DNA of 64,000 nucleotides, from assembly GCA_021234155.1 (NCBI GenBank), contig JAJEKV010000378.1, positions 1 to 64,000 of the forward strand. The letters run 5' to 3'. This document shows positions 32,282 to 42,680 of the stretch, in pieces. This DNA comes from Isoetes taiwanensis. Lineage: Eukaryota > Streptophyta > Lycopodiopsida > Isoetales > Isoetaceae. A program made the position numbers and the translations under genes. The notes below the pieces were generated by a model that was given only the letters and a program-made list of their open reading frames with translations, did no database searches and was not told the origin of the DNA. Every line of letters starts with the position of its first letter. Positions within the stretch are counted from its first letter, which is position 1.

Positions 32282-32645
32282 TCCACAACGTACACCTCGT
32301 TGTATGTATAAATTCTAATTTATTAATGGAAAAGTATATGTAACACAAATATCTAGCTAGATTATGTGATAACTTGCGGGTAAATGCAATTTGCATGTGG
32401 ATGACAACGTCTATTCACATCGTGGCTTGTGGATGACAAGCGTCATGCCAAGGGCGTGGCATCTTATTTGCCACAATAACTTGTCTTTTATGCGGCACGC
32501 ATACGATGCGGCTGGGATATGGCGGATCCCATGATGCGAACATAGGCTACCGTTGCCTAATTGCATGCTATAATTTAAGCCTCGTGGGATTATTACACAA
32601 CTTTATAAATTTTTCATACGTAGATTCCAACGTATCTCTAGTTTC

Positions 32646-32653
32646 TATATAAA
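32646..32653 (+). promoter_or_regulatory. TATA box of unit 3
   Basis: TATATAAAGCGTCGG precedes a CT-rich leader, and the ATG is 98 bases downstream, as in the other units. Confidence 0.55.
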
Positions 32654-32743
32654 GCGTCGGAGGCCTTTGTCTTCTCCTATCCGCCATCTCCTGTTCTACC
32701 ACATCCGCCCTCAGCCATCTCTCCTGTTCTCCCATCACTTTCA

Positions 32744-33158
32744 ATGGCCTCCAGCTCGGTTCCATCCCTAGAGATCTTGTCTCAAGTTTTGGTCAAGGAA
32801 ATTCAAGAACATTAGATCTTTGGCGGAGGAGCGGATCCGCCTTCTAAAAAAGAATGATGAAGGCGTCGCCAAGCTGGTTTGCGGCGGAGAGGAAAAGGCC
32901 GCCTTCTGGGGAGGTGATTTTAGTCTTGCGACAATCGGCGGGCTGCCTTAGACCCAGCCCAAGTGCGGCGCCCACAGATATAACCTCAAAGAGGCTTGGG
33001 GCCCTAATCAGCGGGAGAGGCTGCCGAAACTCAACTTCGATGGCGGGAAGATAAGGTTGCGAGAATATGAGAACGTGGTTGCGGGGCGGGCAATCATGTT
33101 GGAGGAGCGAGAAAAAATTATCAACGCCCTCGGGGAAGAGCTTGCCCGGCGATCATAG
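32744..33158 (+). pseudogene. Unit 3 of the small gene family
   Basis: It starts MASSSVPSLEILSQVLVKEI, matching the Ser-rich start and core helix of unit 1. A frame change then gives AEERIRLLKKNDEGVAKLV, and later pieces read RERLPKLNFDGGKIRLREYE and IMLEEREKIINALGEELARR before TAG at 33,156-33,158. The heptad pattern suggests a coiled-coil protein of about 138 residues. Two or three frameshifts break it. No known family is recognised. Confidence 0.5.
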
Positions 33159-33302
33159 GCATCGGGCTCCTCCTAGGGGCCCTTTTTTTTTAATGTTTGT
33201 AATGGTTTTATTTCTGAATGGGAAAAGTTTTTTGACAAATGTGCCGAATATTACGTTTCCTATTTTTTAATTTTCAATATCCGTGGTAGAGAATGACAAG
33301 GC

Positions 33303-33371
33303 GGATCACCTGGCCGAAACCCTTCATAGGGTTTTAAAGCTCGTGTAATGCGATTCAGCGATGGTGTGATA
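33303..33371. repeat. Family B palindrome, copy 7, nested
   Basis: GGATCACCTGGCCGAAACCC pairs with the following GGGTTTTAAAGCTCGTG and, alternatively, its outer arm pairs with GATGGTGTGATATC at 33,359-33,372. The inner GAAACCCT-TCAT-AGGGTTTT hairpin is strong. Confidence 0.65.
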
Positions 33372-33508
33372 TCTGAGTGTAGTTAGAATAGTTATTAATG
33401 TGTTCCAGCGGACAGTACCATTAATGTGTTCTAGCGGACAACCGAGAGAATCCGCTCGACACGTGCGACAGCAGCCGAGTGTGTTTAATATGTTCAAGTG
33501 CTAATATG

Positions 33509-33515
33509 TATAAAT
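33509..33515 (+). promoter_or_regulatory. TATA box of unit 4
   Basis: TGTATAAATTGAGG lies 93 bases before the ATG, with a CT-rich leader between them. Confidence 0.5.
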
Positions 33516-33601
33516 TGAGGTCCTTGCATTGTGCTCCTTCCGCCGGTTAGAGTCTTTGCTCCTCACTTCTATAATCTTAACGTCCCTCCCATTTGTCATC
33601 T

Positions 33602-34073
33602 ATGGCCTCCACATCCTCAACCGGCGATAAGGAAAAGCGCCAAGAGGATAGAACTCCCCGACATAGTGTTGGGTGTTCTAATGAAGAGGTTGAAGGAGCA
33701 AGATGATCTTCTAAAGAAGCGCCGTTACAATTCAGCAGAAGAAGAAGAATGAATTCAACCTTCTCATGCCGTAGCGGGAGAAGGCAAATCGGCGGTTGAA
33801 TAGAAATTTGGACGAGGATGACATGCCCCAACAAGCTTACTGCCTTGAGGTGGTTATGGCGGTAGCGAGGATGCTAATTCGAAGGGAAGAACACGTTACG
33901 CTATTGGGGACGGGAAGCGGGACATGTACAAAGAGATGATGGACAGATTGCGTTTGGATAGGGTGATTGCTAAGCTTGGGGAAGAGATGAAGGCGAAGGC
34001 GAGGGATGGAGCTGATGATGATGATGAAGATAATGAAGAAGAGCTACGCCTTTGGAGCAACAATGAGTCGTTG
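33602..34073 (+). pseudogene. Unit 4 of the small gene family
   Basis: It starts MASTSSTGDKEKRQEDRTP. The core helix continues in another frame as ELPDIVLGVLMKRLKEQDD, closely matching unit 1 (DITLAVVMKRFKE). Later pieces are AYCLEVVMAVARMLIRREEH and DRLRLDRVIAKLGEEMKAKA, ending in an acidic run (DDDDEDNEEEL). The C-terminal end is approximate, because the frame runs on into AT-rich sequence. Several frameshifts break the gene. Role unknown. Confidence 0.5.
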
Positions 34074-34144
34074 TATTTTGTTTTCAATGTAACATCTTTC
34101 ACAACTTTAATCAAAAGTAACCCTTTTTATTATTATCTTGTAAA

Positions 34145-34276
34145 GCTTCACACGTGGCGAAGCCACATAAATGCAAGCAATAGCGAACTCCATTGTTATT
34201 CGCTGTAGGTACTTTCAAATAAGATTCGGTTATTGCAAACAAGGTTGGAGGCAAAGTACCTTGGCGTCGTGTGAAC
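34145..34276. repeat. Family B palindrome, copy 8, wide loop
   Basis: GCTTCACACGTGGCGAAGC (34,145-34,163) pairs with CCTTGGCGTCGTGTGAAC (34,259-34,276). The loop is about 95 bases and contains a shorter GTAGGTACTTT / AAAGTACC pairing. Confidence 0.65.
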
Positions 34277-34299
34277 ATGCTACACATTACAAGTATACT

Positions 34300-36590
34300 T
34301 TACCCGATTCTTTGTCTCTTAGATCTCCTTTGTTTTGCGATGCTAGTGGGGCCTAAATTTTGCCAAGCAACTTTCCGTTTTCTCTTGACATTATGCCAAT
34401 GGTGTTTACGACTTACGGGTTGCTCCTTAAAGCGACCTTCTTGTAAATATTTAACCATCGCCCTTCTATAAAACCACTCGTCATTTGTCTTGGGGTTGGT
34501 TCCCACATTTCCACCCCTCTTTGAGTGTTACGATGAAGGCTATTTTAGCTTGTTTATGCGACTTCTCCATGCCTTATGCACTCCACCTTTGCTAGGCTTC
34601 CATACTTCCTAAAAACCAAGGTGCATGAGCCCAAAGATGTGCAAGTAGTGTGTGACTTCACTCTCTCCCCATCGTCTATGAAAGCTTTAATAAATTTGTT
34701 ATTAAGCACACGAACATTTTACGCATCTTCTCTTGTGAGGTCCATTCTCACGAATGTATGGGAACAATTCGGACAATGCATCCCATGCTTTTTTTTCCTC
34801 AATCTTTGAGCAGGCGCCATGCGTGCGGTCTGCTCGCATCAACCATCAATTTTCCAAATTCATAGACCTTTTCTCCCATCTGGTTTCCGTTCGAGCCTCT
34901 CTATGATTCTTTATGGCGTCGAGCTTTCACCCCTCAATTGACACCTTCGAGGCACACTTGTTCTTCACCGTTTCTTCTCGAGCTCTAATCTTACATTGCC
35001 ACCATGCAAACCTGCTTCGATAGAACATGTTCAACTCTCACAATTCCTTCCTCTCTTCTCTTCTTGTGCGAAATGTTCCACCACGAATCTGCTGACTCAA
35101 AAATATCATCTTGTCGATGATTCTCACAAAAGCCGTGCAAAGATGCGGATATGAACCCTCTCTAATGGAATGGGGGAAAATGCCATGGAACTTGGGATCT
35201 TCTTCTCCTCTATTAGGAGCATTTGCTTGGTTAAGGGACAAGGTTGAAAGCAGTCTTCCCGATTACTTGACTTCCTTGCATGATTGCGGTACAAACAACT
35301 TTTGCATGTTCCTTGTCATCCTCCACTTATGTTGTACATTGCTTTCTCGGTTTTTAAATCAGGGCTTAAGTGAAAAATTACTTTGTAAGATCCATAGTGA
35401 TCTACTTGCAATTTTTCCCTCCCTCGAATCTAGATATTAGACTTCGGGATGTGGGTTTGATTGAACACCCATTTCAATACCTCGTGGGTTTCTTTACGAA
35501 CTTTAAAGAGACCTAACCACCAGGTGTCATCTTGATTGACATGAGAACCATTTTCCATGCGCTTCTTCTCCTCATCGTCACCTCTACATCTTTTTATTAT
35601 TCTTGTTGCTCTTTGATTTAGCATGTGCAATTGCATTCTCAATTGCTCTATTCATGATGACAACGGATACCCTCTCATACTTCTCAAACTTGGTGGGTTC
35701 CATTTCATCCAATTTTATGCAAACTTCAATCTCACCATTAGTTTTACGCAATTTGTTAAGTCATAATATTTGACAAGGAATTGTAAGAGAGTAACGAGGT
35801 CAACCCAAAGATTATTGCGTTCATTCATTCCAATTATATCACAACAATCCTTGCCATTCTTATCTTTTATGGCTATGGCGGGACCGGCACATTCAGCGTG
35901 GTGCATCTCTCCTAATATGGCATACACCATCTTTGTCCTAGTAACCCTTGTATTCTCGACAATTTGTGGGCGTGGGGCGAATACTTTTTTTTGTGCCCAT
36001 TCTTTTCAGCGCTTAGGTGGAATGGCTTGAATAGAAACGGTAACCAACCCTCGATGCCTACATCATCACAAGCGATGTCGTACATCGTAAGCTTCTAACT
36101 TCTTGTAGATCTCCCCTAGTACCATTTCCAATACCATCTTCTTGAGAGGAGAGTTGTAGGGCTGACAAATCATGTCCACTATCTCCCTATTAGGTAAGCT
36201 AGGTTCTTCACTCGTAACCAAGATTGCTTCTAGTTTCCCCGGATCTTAAGCGGCCTTTGCTAGTGTTGTAAATGGACCTTGTGGCCGTGACCCTGCGTCT
36301 GAATGCACCTGATCAAACTTCGGTTCCTCTATCGATTCGATAATGCTTCTTCCTTTCTCACAAGCCAAGGGGTGTTTTCTTCAAATTCTTTAACCTACAT
36401 TGAAGCCCAAAGTTTGCTCTTTTGAGCTCTTGGATCTTTTCTTGCAGCTGCCCTATCACCAATTTGGACTTGTCCACTTAGGTATCTCAAAGTTTCCCTC
36501 CCAAGCCGTCATTCCTTTCCTTCATCCACGATTGGAGTAATGAAGCGAGAAAAAAAGAGCTGTTGGTTTAAGTTATAATTCTCTTGTGAC
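34300..36590 (-). pseudogene. Degenerate minus-strand gene with N-terminal coiled coil, unrecognised
   Basis: Read leftwards from about 36,540, frames join into VIGQLQEKIQELKRANFGLQ (coiled coil), EKGRSIIESIEEPKFDQVHS, AILVTSEEPSLPNREIVDMI, SPLKKMVLEMVLGEIYKKLE, then a stretch with MVYAILGEMHHAECAGPAIA and NNLWVDLVTLLQFLVKYYD. Further pieces follow (KYERVSVVIMNRAIENAIAH). A very basic end (RRAMVKYLQEGRFKEQ, IAKQRRSKRQRIG) closes at 34,300. Stops and frameshifts are frequent. The whole would be a protein of over 600 residues. I recognise no family. The basic tail suggests nucleic-acid contact, but that is a guess. Confidence 0.4.
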
Positions 36591-36694
36591 AATCGGCGGC
36601 TCATCTCAAGGCGTATTAGATTAGAATGCCTTCATCCTCTCTCAATCTCTCACAATATCCCAAGAGGCGGAGTTACCGTCACCACAAAATCGGA

Positions 36695-37018
36695 CTAAAC
36701 TTGAAGCGTCGAAATGGCGGTTTCTTGCCCTCTCAGCGGATCAATGGATATAAGCGCCATCGCCCGGATGTCGACACTTTTTGAGCACGCAAGGCGCAAC
36801 ATGTCGAGGTCTAAGTTCTTATTTTTAGACCTCCTTTTTGCGATTGAAGGCTGGAGCATATTCTGAGTCGGTTGGATCCTTATCCACACATCATTTGGAG
36901 CTTCCATACAGCGTGGATCGCGGCGAAATGAATGTGTACAATTTGTATGCCCGGCACAATTAAAGCCGTTTGAGGCTCGGTCCGTACTAACCTCGTTTTT
37001 GAAATTTGCAGCGTGCAT
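36695..37018 (-). CDS. Unrecognised ORF, 107 codons, with upstream TATA
   Basis: The frame begins MHAANFKNEVSTDRASNGF and includes DVWIRIQPTQNMLQPSIAKR and LDLDMLRLACSKSVDIRAM. A TATAAAAG box lies 44 bases upstream on the minus strand, preceded by a family C palindrome. A second copy of the promoter and first codons lies at about 38,910-39,100 but loses the frame at once (MHAAKFQNG-stop). I do not recognise the product. It may be only the first part of a longer decayed gene. Confidence 0.35.
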   Translation of the reverse strand: MHAANFKNEVSTDRASNGFNCAGHTNCTHSFRRDPRCMEAPNDVWIRIQPTQNMLQPSIAKRRSKNKNLDLDMLRLACSKSVDIRAMALISIDPLRGQETAISTLQV

Positions 37019-37054
37019 ATGGAAATCGAAAAGTCCATTCTGCTACAATCCATG

Positions 37055-37062
37055 CTTTTATA
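37055..37062 (-). promoter_or_regulatory. TATA box of the minus-strand ORF
   Basis: TGTATAAAAGCATGG on the minus strand is kept in the second copy of the duplication (TATAAAAGCATGG at about 39,030-39,045), between a palindrome and the first ATG region. Confidence 0.45.
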
Positions 37063-37072
37063 CAAAAGCAAA

Positions 37073-37217
37073 TTCAAAATTCGAATTGTAGAGGGGGGAA
37101 GCTTTGTATTGGGATGAAGTAAAGATCCGATTCACGAACTTTTAAGAAGCGCAATCGCGAAGCGCCTCGAAGCGAAAGTCTAATACAAAGCTTCAACCTA
37201 CACATTCAAATTTTGAA
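37073..37217. repeat. Family C palindrome, copy 1
   Basis: TTCAAAATTCGAATTGTAG and GGGAAGCTTTGTATT (37,073-37,110) pair with AATACAAAGCTTCAACCTAC and ACATTCAAATTTTGAA (37,182-37,217). The loop of about 70 bases has further internal pairing. Confidence 0.8.
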
Positions 37218-37617
37218 ATGTAGAAGGCGGGAATGGACTCTAAATGAAAATAGGGCAAGACAAGAATCGGTGATCGCATGATTGGTATCGACAAACCAAG
37301 AACACCGTCATGAGTTTGCGGTATGCTATAATGCAAGTGGCTTTTTAAAGCGCCACGTGTTGCATCAATCTGTCGACAACCAAATAGAATTAAATACATA
37401 TGGCGCCATAGATATCGATTCCCCTTATTAGGAGAATATTCCAAGCAAATCGGCCGAAGGAAAAAAGGCGGAAATATGGCGATGAAATGGCTGATAGGAG
37501 GCCATTTTAGTTCATAAAACATAATATAACTTGGAATGATAGATATTTTATATGCAAATGGGAGACTATTGATGAGGGACTTGTGTTTAATTTTAATTTG
37601 ACAACAAATAAGAAAGT

Positions 37618-37688
37618 GGATCACCACGATGCAAATTTAGTGTGTTCCATTTTTTGTTGCATATATACTATTAAGCTTGGTGTGATCC
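37618..37688. repeat. Family B palindrome, copy 9
   Basis: GGATCACCACGATGCAA (37,618-37,634) pairs with GCTTGGTGTGATCC (37,675-37,688). TTGTTGCAT inside also matches the left arm. Confidence 0.65.
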
Positions 37689-38101
37689 TTGAAAAATAAT
37701 ATGCTCTTTGAAAGGGATAATGACTTATGTACTTAAGAGTGGTAACACATGTCTGATAAAAAAAGCGTTAGGTATTCAAATGGAATTAGAAGCAAAAACT
37801 TTTTACATTCAAAATTTTTTATGGCCGTATGGCTTTACATCATTTTGTAAATTTAAATGCCGGAGGCTTCAACTATTCACAACAAAAAGCCGGAGGCTTG
37901 CGGTCATATGGTAAGAAAATTTGGAGGCAAATTTGGAGGGCTAAGAACAAAAAAAAAATAAGAGGTGCTCTGCCCTAACAAATTTCATTCATACGCTTCA
38001 CCATCGCAAAAAAAAAAATAAGAAATAACCGTTATTTGAATGCTTAAGAAAGAAAAGAAAACATGCATGTACCATGAACTAATGCCATGAGCTCCTCCGG
38101 A

Positions 38102-38341
38102 TTAGTCTTCAACTTCTTCATCTTCTTCATCATCTTGACTTCTTCTCCGTCGGTGAATACTCATTTTACGAAGAATCTCCTATCCGACCTTCAAGAACAC
38201 ACGTGATGAACTCTGCTCGAAATTTCCTCGATTCCTCATTCTCGATTCCTCGTCAAAGGAATCGGAGGAATCGAAAGGCATTTGAGCTGGGAGCAGGTAG
38301 GCGGCCGGAGGGGCTGCGGAGGGAACACCTCTTCCGGCCAT
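38102..38341 (-). pseudogene. Small ORF with acidic end, one stop
   Basis: It begins MAGRGVPSAAPPAAYLLPA, passes MPFDSSDSFDEESRMRNRG, has one TAG after VFLKVG, and resumes EILRKMSIHRRRRSQDDEED before TAA. The length is about 79 codons. The acidic/basic make-up resembles the tail segment of the histone-fold gene at 24 kb only in composition. Unrecognised. Confidence 0.35.
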
Positions 38342-38581
38342 AATAAAGCCTCTTGGAGGACACCTCCGGCTCTTAAAGTGGTGATCTCTTCATGGCGATG
38401 GACTAGAAATTGGCGGAGGATCTAGCGAAGATGGGTGGGAGATTGGGGAGAATGAAGCCAATCTAGGCTGGAATAGATATAGGCTGGATTAGATGTGAAA
38501 ATCGTAGGAATGATTAGTATTCGGTCCTATCAACCATCATTACATGCCATTATGTGCATATCTGAAATTTGAGCCATATCT

Positions 38582-38694
38582 AATATCTTCCTTTTTAACC
38601 TTATACCTAAATATCAATATCTTCCTTTTTTAACCTTATTCCTAAATATCCAATATCTTCCTTTTTAACCTTATTCCTAAACCTATATGATTTG
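38582..38694. repeat. Tandem repeat, about 3 units of 37 bp
   Basis: AATATCTTCCTTTTTAACC followed by TTATTCCTAAATATC recurs three times in succession with small changes. Confidence 0.85.
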
Positions 38695-38909
38695 AGTTTA
38701 ACTGAAAATGAACACCGATATAATTCGAATTTAACATACTATTTAATACCAAGATGCTTCGTCACACACTATGTCGATAATTGGGATTTAAAAAAAACAC
38801 TCAAACCCTCCTCGAGAAAACCACGTAAGTGCCGACCTCACTTGTGTTTAAGTTTAATTTGACAACAAGCAACTTCCATCTTTGTGTAGAGTCATGCGGC
38901 CTTGAAATC

Positions 38910-39475
38910 AAGGTGTGGTATTTTTTATGCCCCAACACAATTAAACCCGTGTGAGCGAGCGTCGATACTAACCGTTTTGAAATTTTGCAGCGTGCATATG
39001 AAAATCGAAAAGTCCATTCTCCTACAATCCATGCTTTTATACATTAAGCAAATTCAAATTTCAAATTGTGGGGCGGGAAGCTTTTGTATTAGGATGAAGT
39101 GAAGATCGGTTTAAAGCATGACCCACGCTTGGCCTCGAAATGAAAGTCTCGATCGATACAAAGCTTCAACCTACACATTCAAATTTTGAAATGTAGAAGG
39201 CGGTGATCATGCACGCTTACCAAGAGACACCGTCATGAGTTCTGCGGTATGCTATAGTGCAAGTGGCATTTTAGAAGCGCCCACGTGTTGCATCGGTCCG
39301 TCGACAATAGCAATTAAATACATATGGCGCCATGAGCGTGCAATCCCCTTATTAGGAAGAATATTTCAAGCAAATCTGTAATTATGAGAGTTTGGTATCC
39401 TAGGTGGCATGGGGAAAAGGGGGGCGGAAATATGGCGTGGAATGGCTGATAGGAGGCCATTTTGGACCCCAAATC
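38910..39475. repeat. Dispersed duplication, copy 2, with family C palindrome
   Basis: It corresponds to 36,900-37,510. It retains the palindrome (arms near 39,053-39,090 and 39,159-39,190) and the TATA region but has lost the open frame. It ends with GGAGGCCATTTTGGACCCC before unrelated sequence. Confidence 0.85.
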
Positions 39476-39479
39476 GCCC

Positions 39480-40930
39480 TAATAGCTCGCCCTTATCAGA
39501 CTTGAACCCAATGGAGAGTGGCGCATCACTCCCGCGGGTGTCGAGCCCATGCACCCCACCCCACTGCGGTGACAAGCCATTAGACCTAGTCCACGAGGGG
39601 ATCCCCTGGTAGGCTTTACACACCCGGAGGATCATTCTCATGAGTCGGGGACATGAACCTCCTTAGGTGCGGTCGGCCCCTTCACCCACAACCAGGTGTG
39701 GCTCTTGTACATAGGCCGAATACTAGTAGTGCACTAAAGGGACTAGCTAGGAGCATCAACTACTAGGCTGTAGGTCTCTACCCCCCTTCCCAATACAATG
39801 AGTCCACAGAGATCGTCCATACATCCATATCATCAAAGAACTAAAGAATAATATCTAATCTACATCATAGAAGTTAGGTTCTTTAGTTAGGGCTCGCTAT
39901 CTAGGGTTCTATGTGGCTGCTATGGGCAATTCAATAGGCTAAACATGCTAACTCTATGCCCGGAAGGCAGATTAGGCTATTGAATTGACGAAATACCTGG
40001 TCCCTGGCTTGCTCCTCTTGCTCCGAATGTGTCCATGTCGTTGTCTTGCTTGGGGATGCAGTCGGAAAGGGAATCTGACGAGCTAGGGTGCTCAGGCAGA
40101 TCTTGGGAGTCGGGATTGACTCTTTGGCCTTGAAATGGAGCTTCGGAAGGGCCCTGTGGGCCGAAAGGGGAAAGTTAGGGGTTTGGTTGCCTTACATAGG
40201 CTATCGGTTAGGGTTAGGGTTTCCATGACCCTTGGTATGTATACTTAATGGTTAGAGGTCTAAAGTGCGCACATTAATAAGTGTGCGCACCCTTGCAAGA
40301 TTGCCCCTAGCGCCACTTGTTTGGCTACACGTCGGCGTACACATCAATTGGGATGTATGGGTAATGCAGCGTGGCTTGATCTTGATATGGTATCGTCTTG
40401 AGACCAGGTATAGCGTCTTGGAGCGTCCACCGATCGTTTTTCTTAGATAACTAGAAGCACCTTTTCTAAACATGCATCTGAGCCGCGGCAGCGAAATAGC
40501 GAGTTTGGATCGCGGCCATCGAGAATGATCCCAAACAATTTTTGCTCTTGCAAAAGGCGCTCTTGATTTCTAATTGCTACCTTTGGGAGGATAAATCCAA
40601 AACCCATTCCGTCAGTTCCTATTGCTTTGTGTTTTCAAATGCAGCTTCTCGACCATTTCCTAAGTGCAACCGACTAAAACTCGACCTCCATAACGTAAAC
40701 CCTTCAATAACCTAGCAACACACAGGGTTTATATTTTGGAGGCCATATCCTAGTCAGATTCGACCAGGATCTTGCACAATGTCATCACATAGAGGGAGCG
40801 TATTGGCACCAGAAGACGGACCCTTAAAACCTTCCGGAAATAGTTCGCTCTAAAGGTCCTTTCTCGAAGGCCCCTAGCCACGGACGGGCAACTCTCCCAC
40901 TCTGGAACTCTGAATTGACTCTGCCAATAG
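39480..40930. other. No gene recognised
   Basis: This is mid-GC DNA with short frames on both strands and no recognisable protein. It contains GGTTAGGGTTAGGGTTT at 40,206-40,222 (telomere-like) and a GTGCGCACA-TGTGCGCAC palindrome at 40,265-40,290. Confidence 0.5.
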
Positions 40931-40989
40931 ACTCAAAACATTGACATTATCCCGGAGACCAAGTTTCATGGGCAGAAGACCACCCCTTC

Positions 40990-41590
40990 TCCAAGAAGCG
41001 CCAAAGTATGCCAAGGTGTCTCAAACATGGCAAGATGGCTCAAACATACCACGTGGCTCCAACATGCCCCCTAGGCTCCAACATGCAAGGTGGCCCAAGC
41101 CAAGGTGGCTCAAACATGCCACTCGGCTCAAACATGCCAAGGTGGCTCAAACATGCCATGAGGGCAGGGCTCCAACATGCCACCTAGGCTCCAACATGCC
41201 AAGGTGGCTCAAACATGCCAAGGTGGCTCAAACATGCCACCTTGGCTCAAACATGCCAAGGTGGCTCAAACATGCCACGTGGGCTCCAACATGCCACCTA
41301 GGCTCCAACATGACACGTGGATTCCAACATGCCACCTATGCTTTAACACGCCAAGGTGGCTCAAACATGCCAGCGAGGCTCCAACATGCCACCTAGGCTC
41401 CAACATGCCATGTGGGCTCCAACATGCCACATAGGCTCCAGCATGCCAAGGTGGCTCGAGGCATCCCAAAGGTGGCTCAATGCCACCTAGGCTCCAACAT
41501 GACAAGGTGGCTCAAACATGCCATGTGGGCTTTGACATGCCACCTATGCTCCAACATGCTAAGGTGGCTCAAACATGCCCACGTGGACTC
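40990..41590. repeat. Minisatellite, about 20-bp units
   Basis: About 30 units alternate between CAAGGTGGCTCAAACATGC and CACCTAGGCTCCAACATGC. Because 20 is not a multiple of 3, the reading frame rotates from unit to unit, so open frames across it come from the repeat and are not genes. Units are direct with no spacers, so this is not a CRISPR array. Confidence 0.95.
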
Positions 41591-42100
41591 AGGGGCTCGG
41601 CTTCTCTATTCGGCCAGATTGAATCCATTTGTTCAAGTAACACCAGCAGTAGGTTCAAAAAATCAAGATCGTCCGGAGAACTTATCAAACCCTTGAAGCA
41701 TCTATCTGATCGTCATTATAGAAAAACAAGCTGTTTTTGTCGTTCGGACGATCTGAGAGGCTCCAGAATGGAGATTCGACTTTGCCATATCGTCAGGAAT
41801 AGTGAAATTACCCCAGGGACTAAGTTACATGGTCATTGTTGGCAACGATTGTAGCTTGGCCTCTAGATTTCCTCAGGAACATTTTTAGTGTCCATCTCCT
41901 GGGGCTTGGCCTCTCCTCTCTGATGAGGCAGCTGCACAAAGTCCTGACCTTGTTCAACTTGGGGAAGAGTGCCAACTCTTTAAGTTCTTGAAGCTCCTCC
42001 AAAAATTCCAAAGGTTGTCATATGTCTTGCAAAAAATCCTAGTCATCATGTCCATGTCACCAATATCTTGCCATGTCACTCAAAGATTGCCAACATCACT

Positions 42101-42297
42101 CCATGTAAAATGAACGATGTACATTTTCCATTTTTGACCTAGTCAAAGCTTGACTTTGCTTACTTGGCATACCATGTCACCAATTGGAGGGCCACCTCCA
42201 TATAGAACGAAAGATGTATATTTTTCCATCTTTGACCTAGTTAAAGCTTGATTTTGCTTACTTGGCATGCCACTCACCAATTGGAGGGTCACCTCAT
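42101..42297. repeat. Tandem duplication, unit about 97 bp
   Basis: TTTGACCTAGTCAAAGCTTG, TTGCTTACTTGGCAT and CACCAATTGGAGGG occur in the same order in both units, starting at 42,101 and 42,198. Confidence 0.88.
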
Positions 42298-42680
42298 CTT
42301 TTTTCATGTTGTTTGTTGGTGCGAATAGCGACATCAAGATTCTATTATATCTCTATCTCTAACATATATTATTTTTGTGCATCTTCCATAGAAGGGTCTA
42401 AGCACAATATTGGGGGCAAAAAAATGCGCATGGCAAACACCCCTTGACACCCCTAAAGTTTTTTCCCTTTTTTTTTTTTTTTTCAATTGCGTTCTTGCTT
42501 TACCTAAAATCCTTTTTGGCGCACATTTTACGTGTGGCCGGACCTATGATTTCATGCTATGATTTGAGGCGAGCTATGATCTTTTCTTTGCCAATGAATC
42601 AGCGGTACTTTATCATAATTGCCATGCACGCTTTCGATGTTGCCACTTTGGGTACCAACCACGCCAGAGGTTTTATTTGA

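Larger units (their letters stand above)
36900..37510. repeat. Dispersed duplication, copy 1 (paired with 38,910-39,475)
   Basis: Long stretches match the second copy in order, for example GCAGCGTGCATATG, CGAAAAGTCCATTC, TACAATCCATGCTTTTATAC, CACATTCAAATTTTGAAATG, TACATATGGCGCCAT and TGGCTGATAGGAGGCCATTT. Both copies include the minus-strand TATA region and the family C palindrome. Confidence 0.88.

Noticed and set aside
41177-41434. Open frames rich in QGGSNM and similar words
   Set aside because: They come from the 20-bp minisatellite and rotate frame with each unit.
40990-41590. CRISPR-like array of short repeats
   Set aside because: Units are contiguous with no unique spacers, and the setting is a eukaryotic genome.
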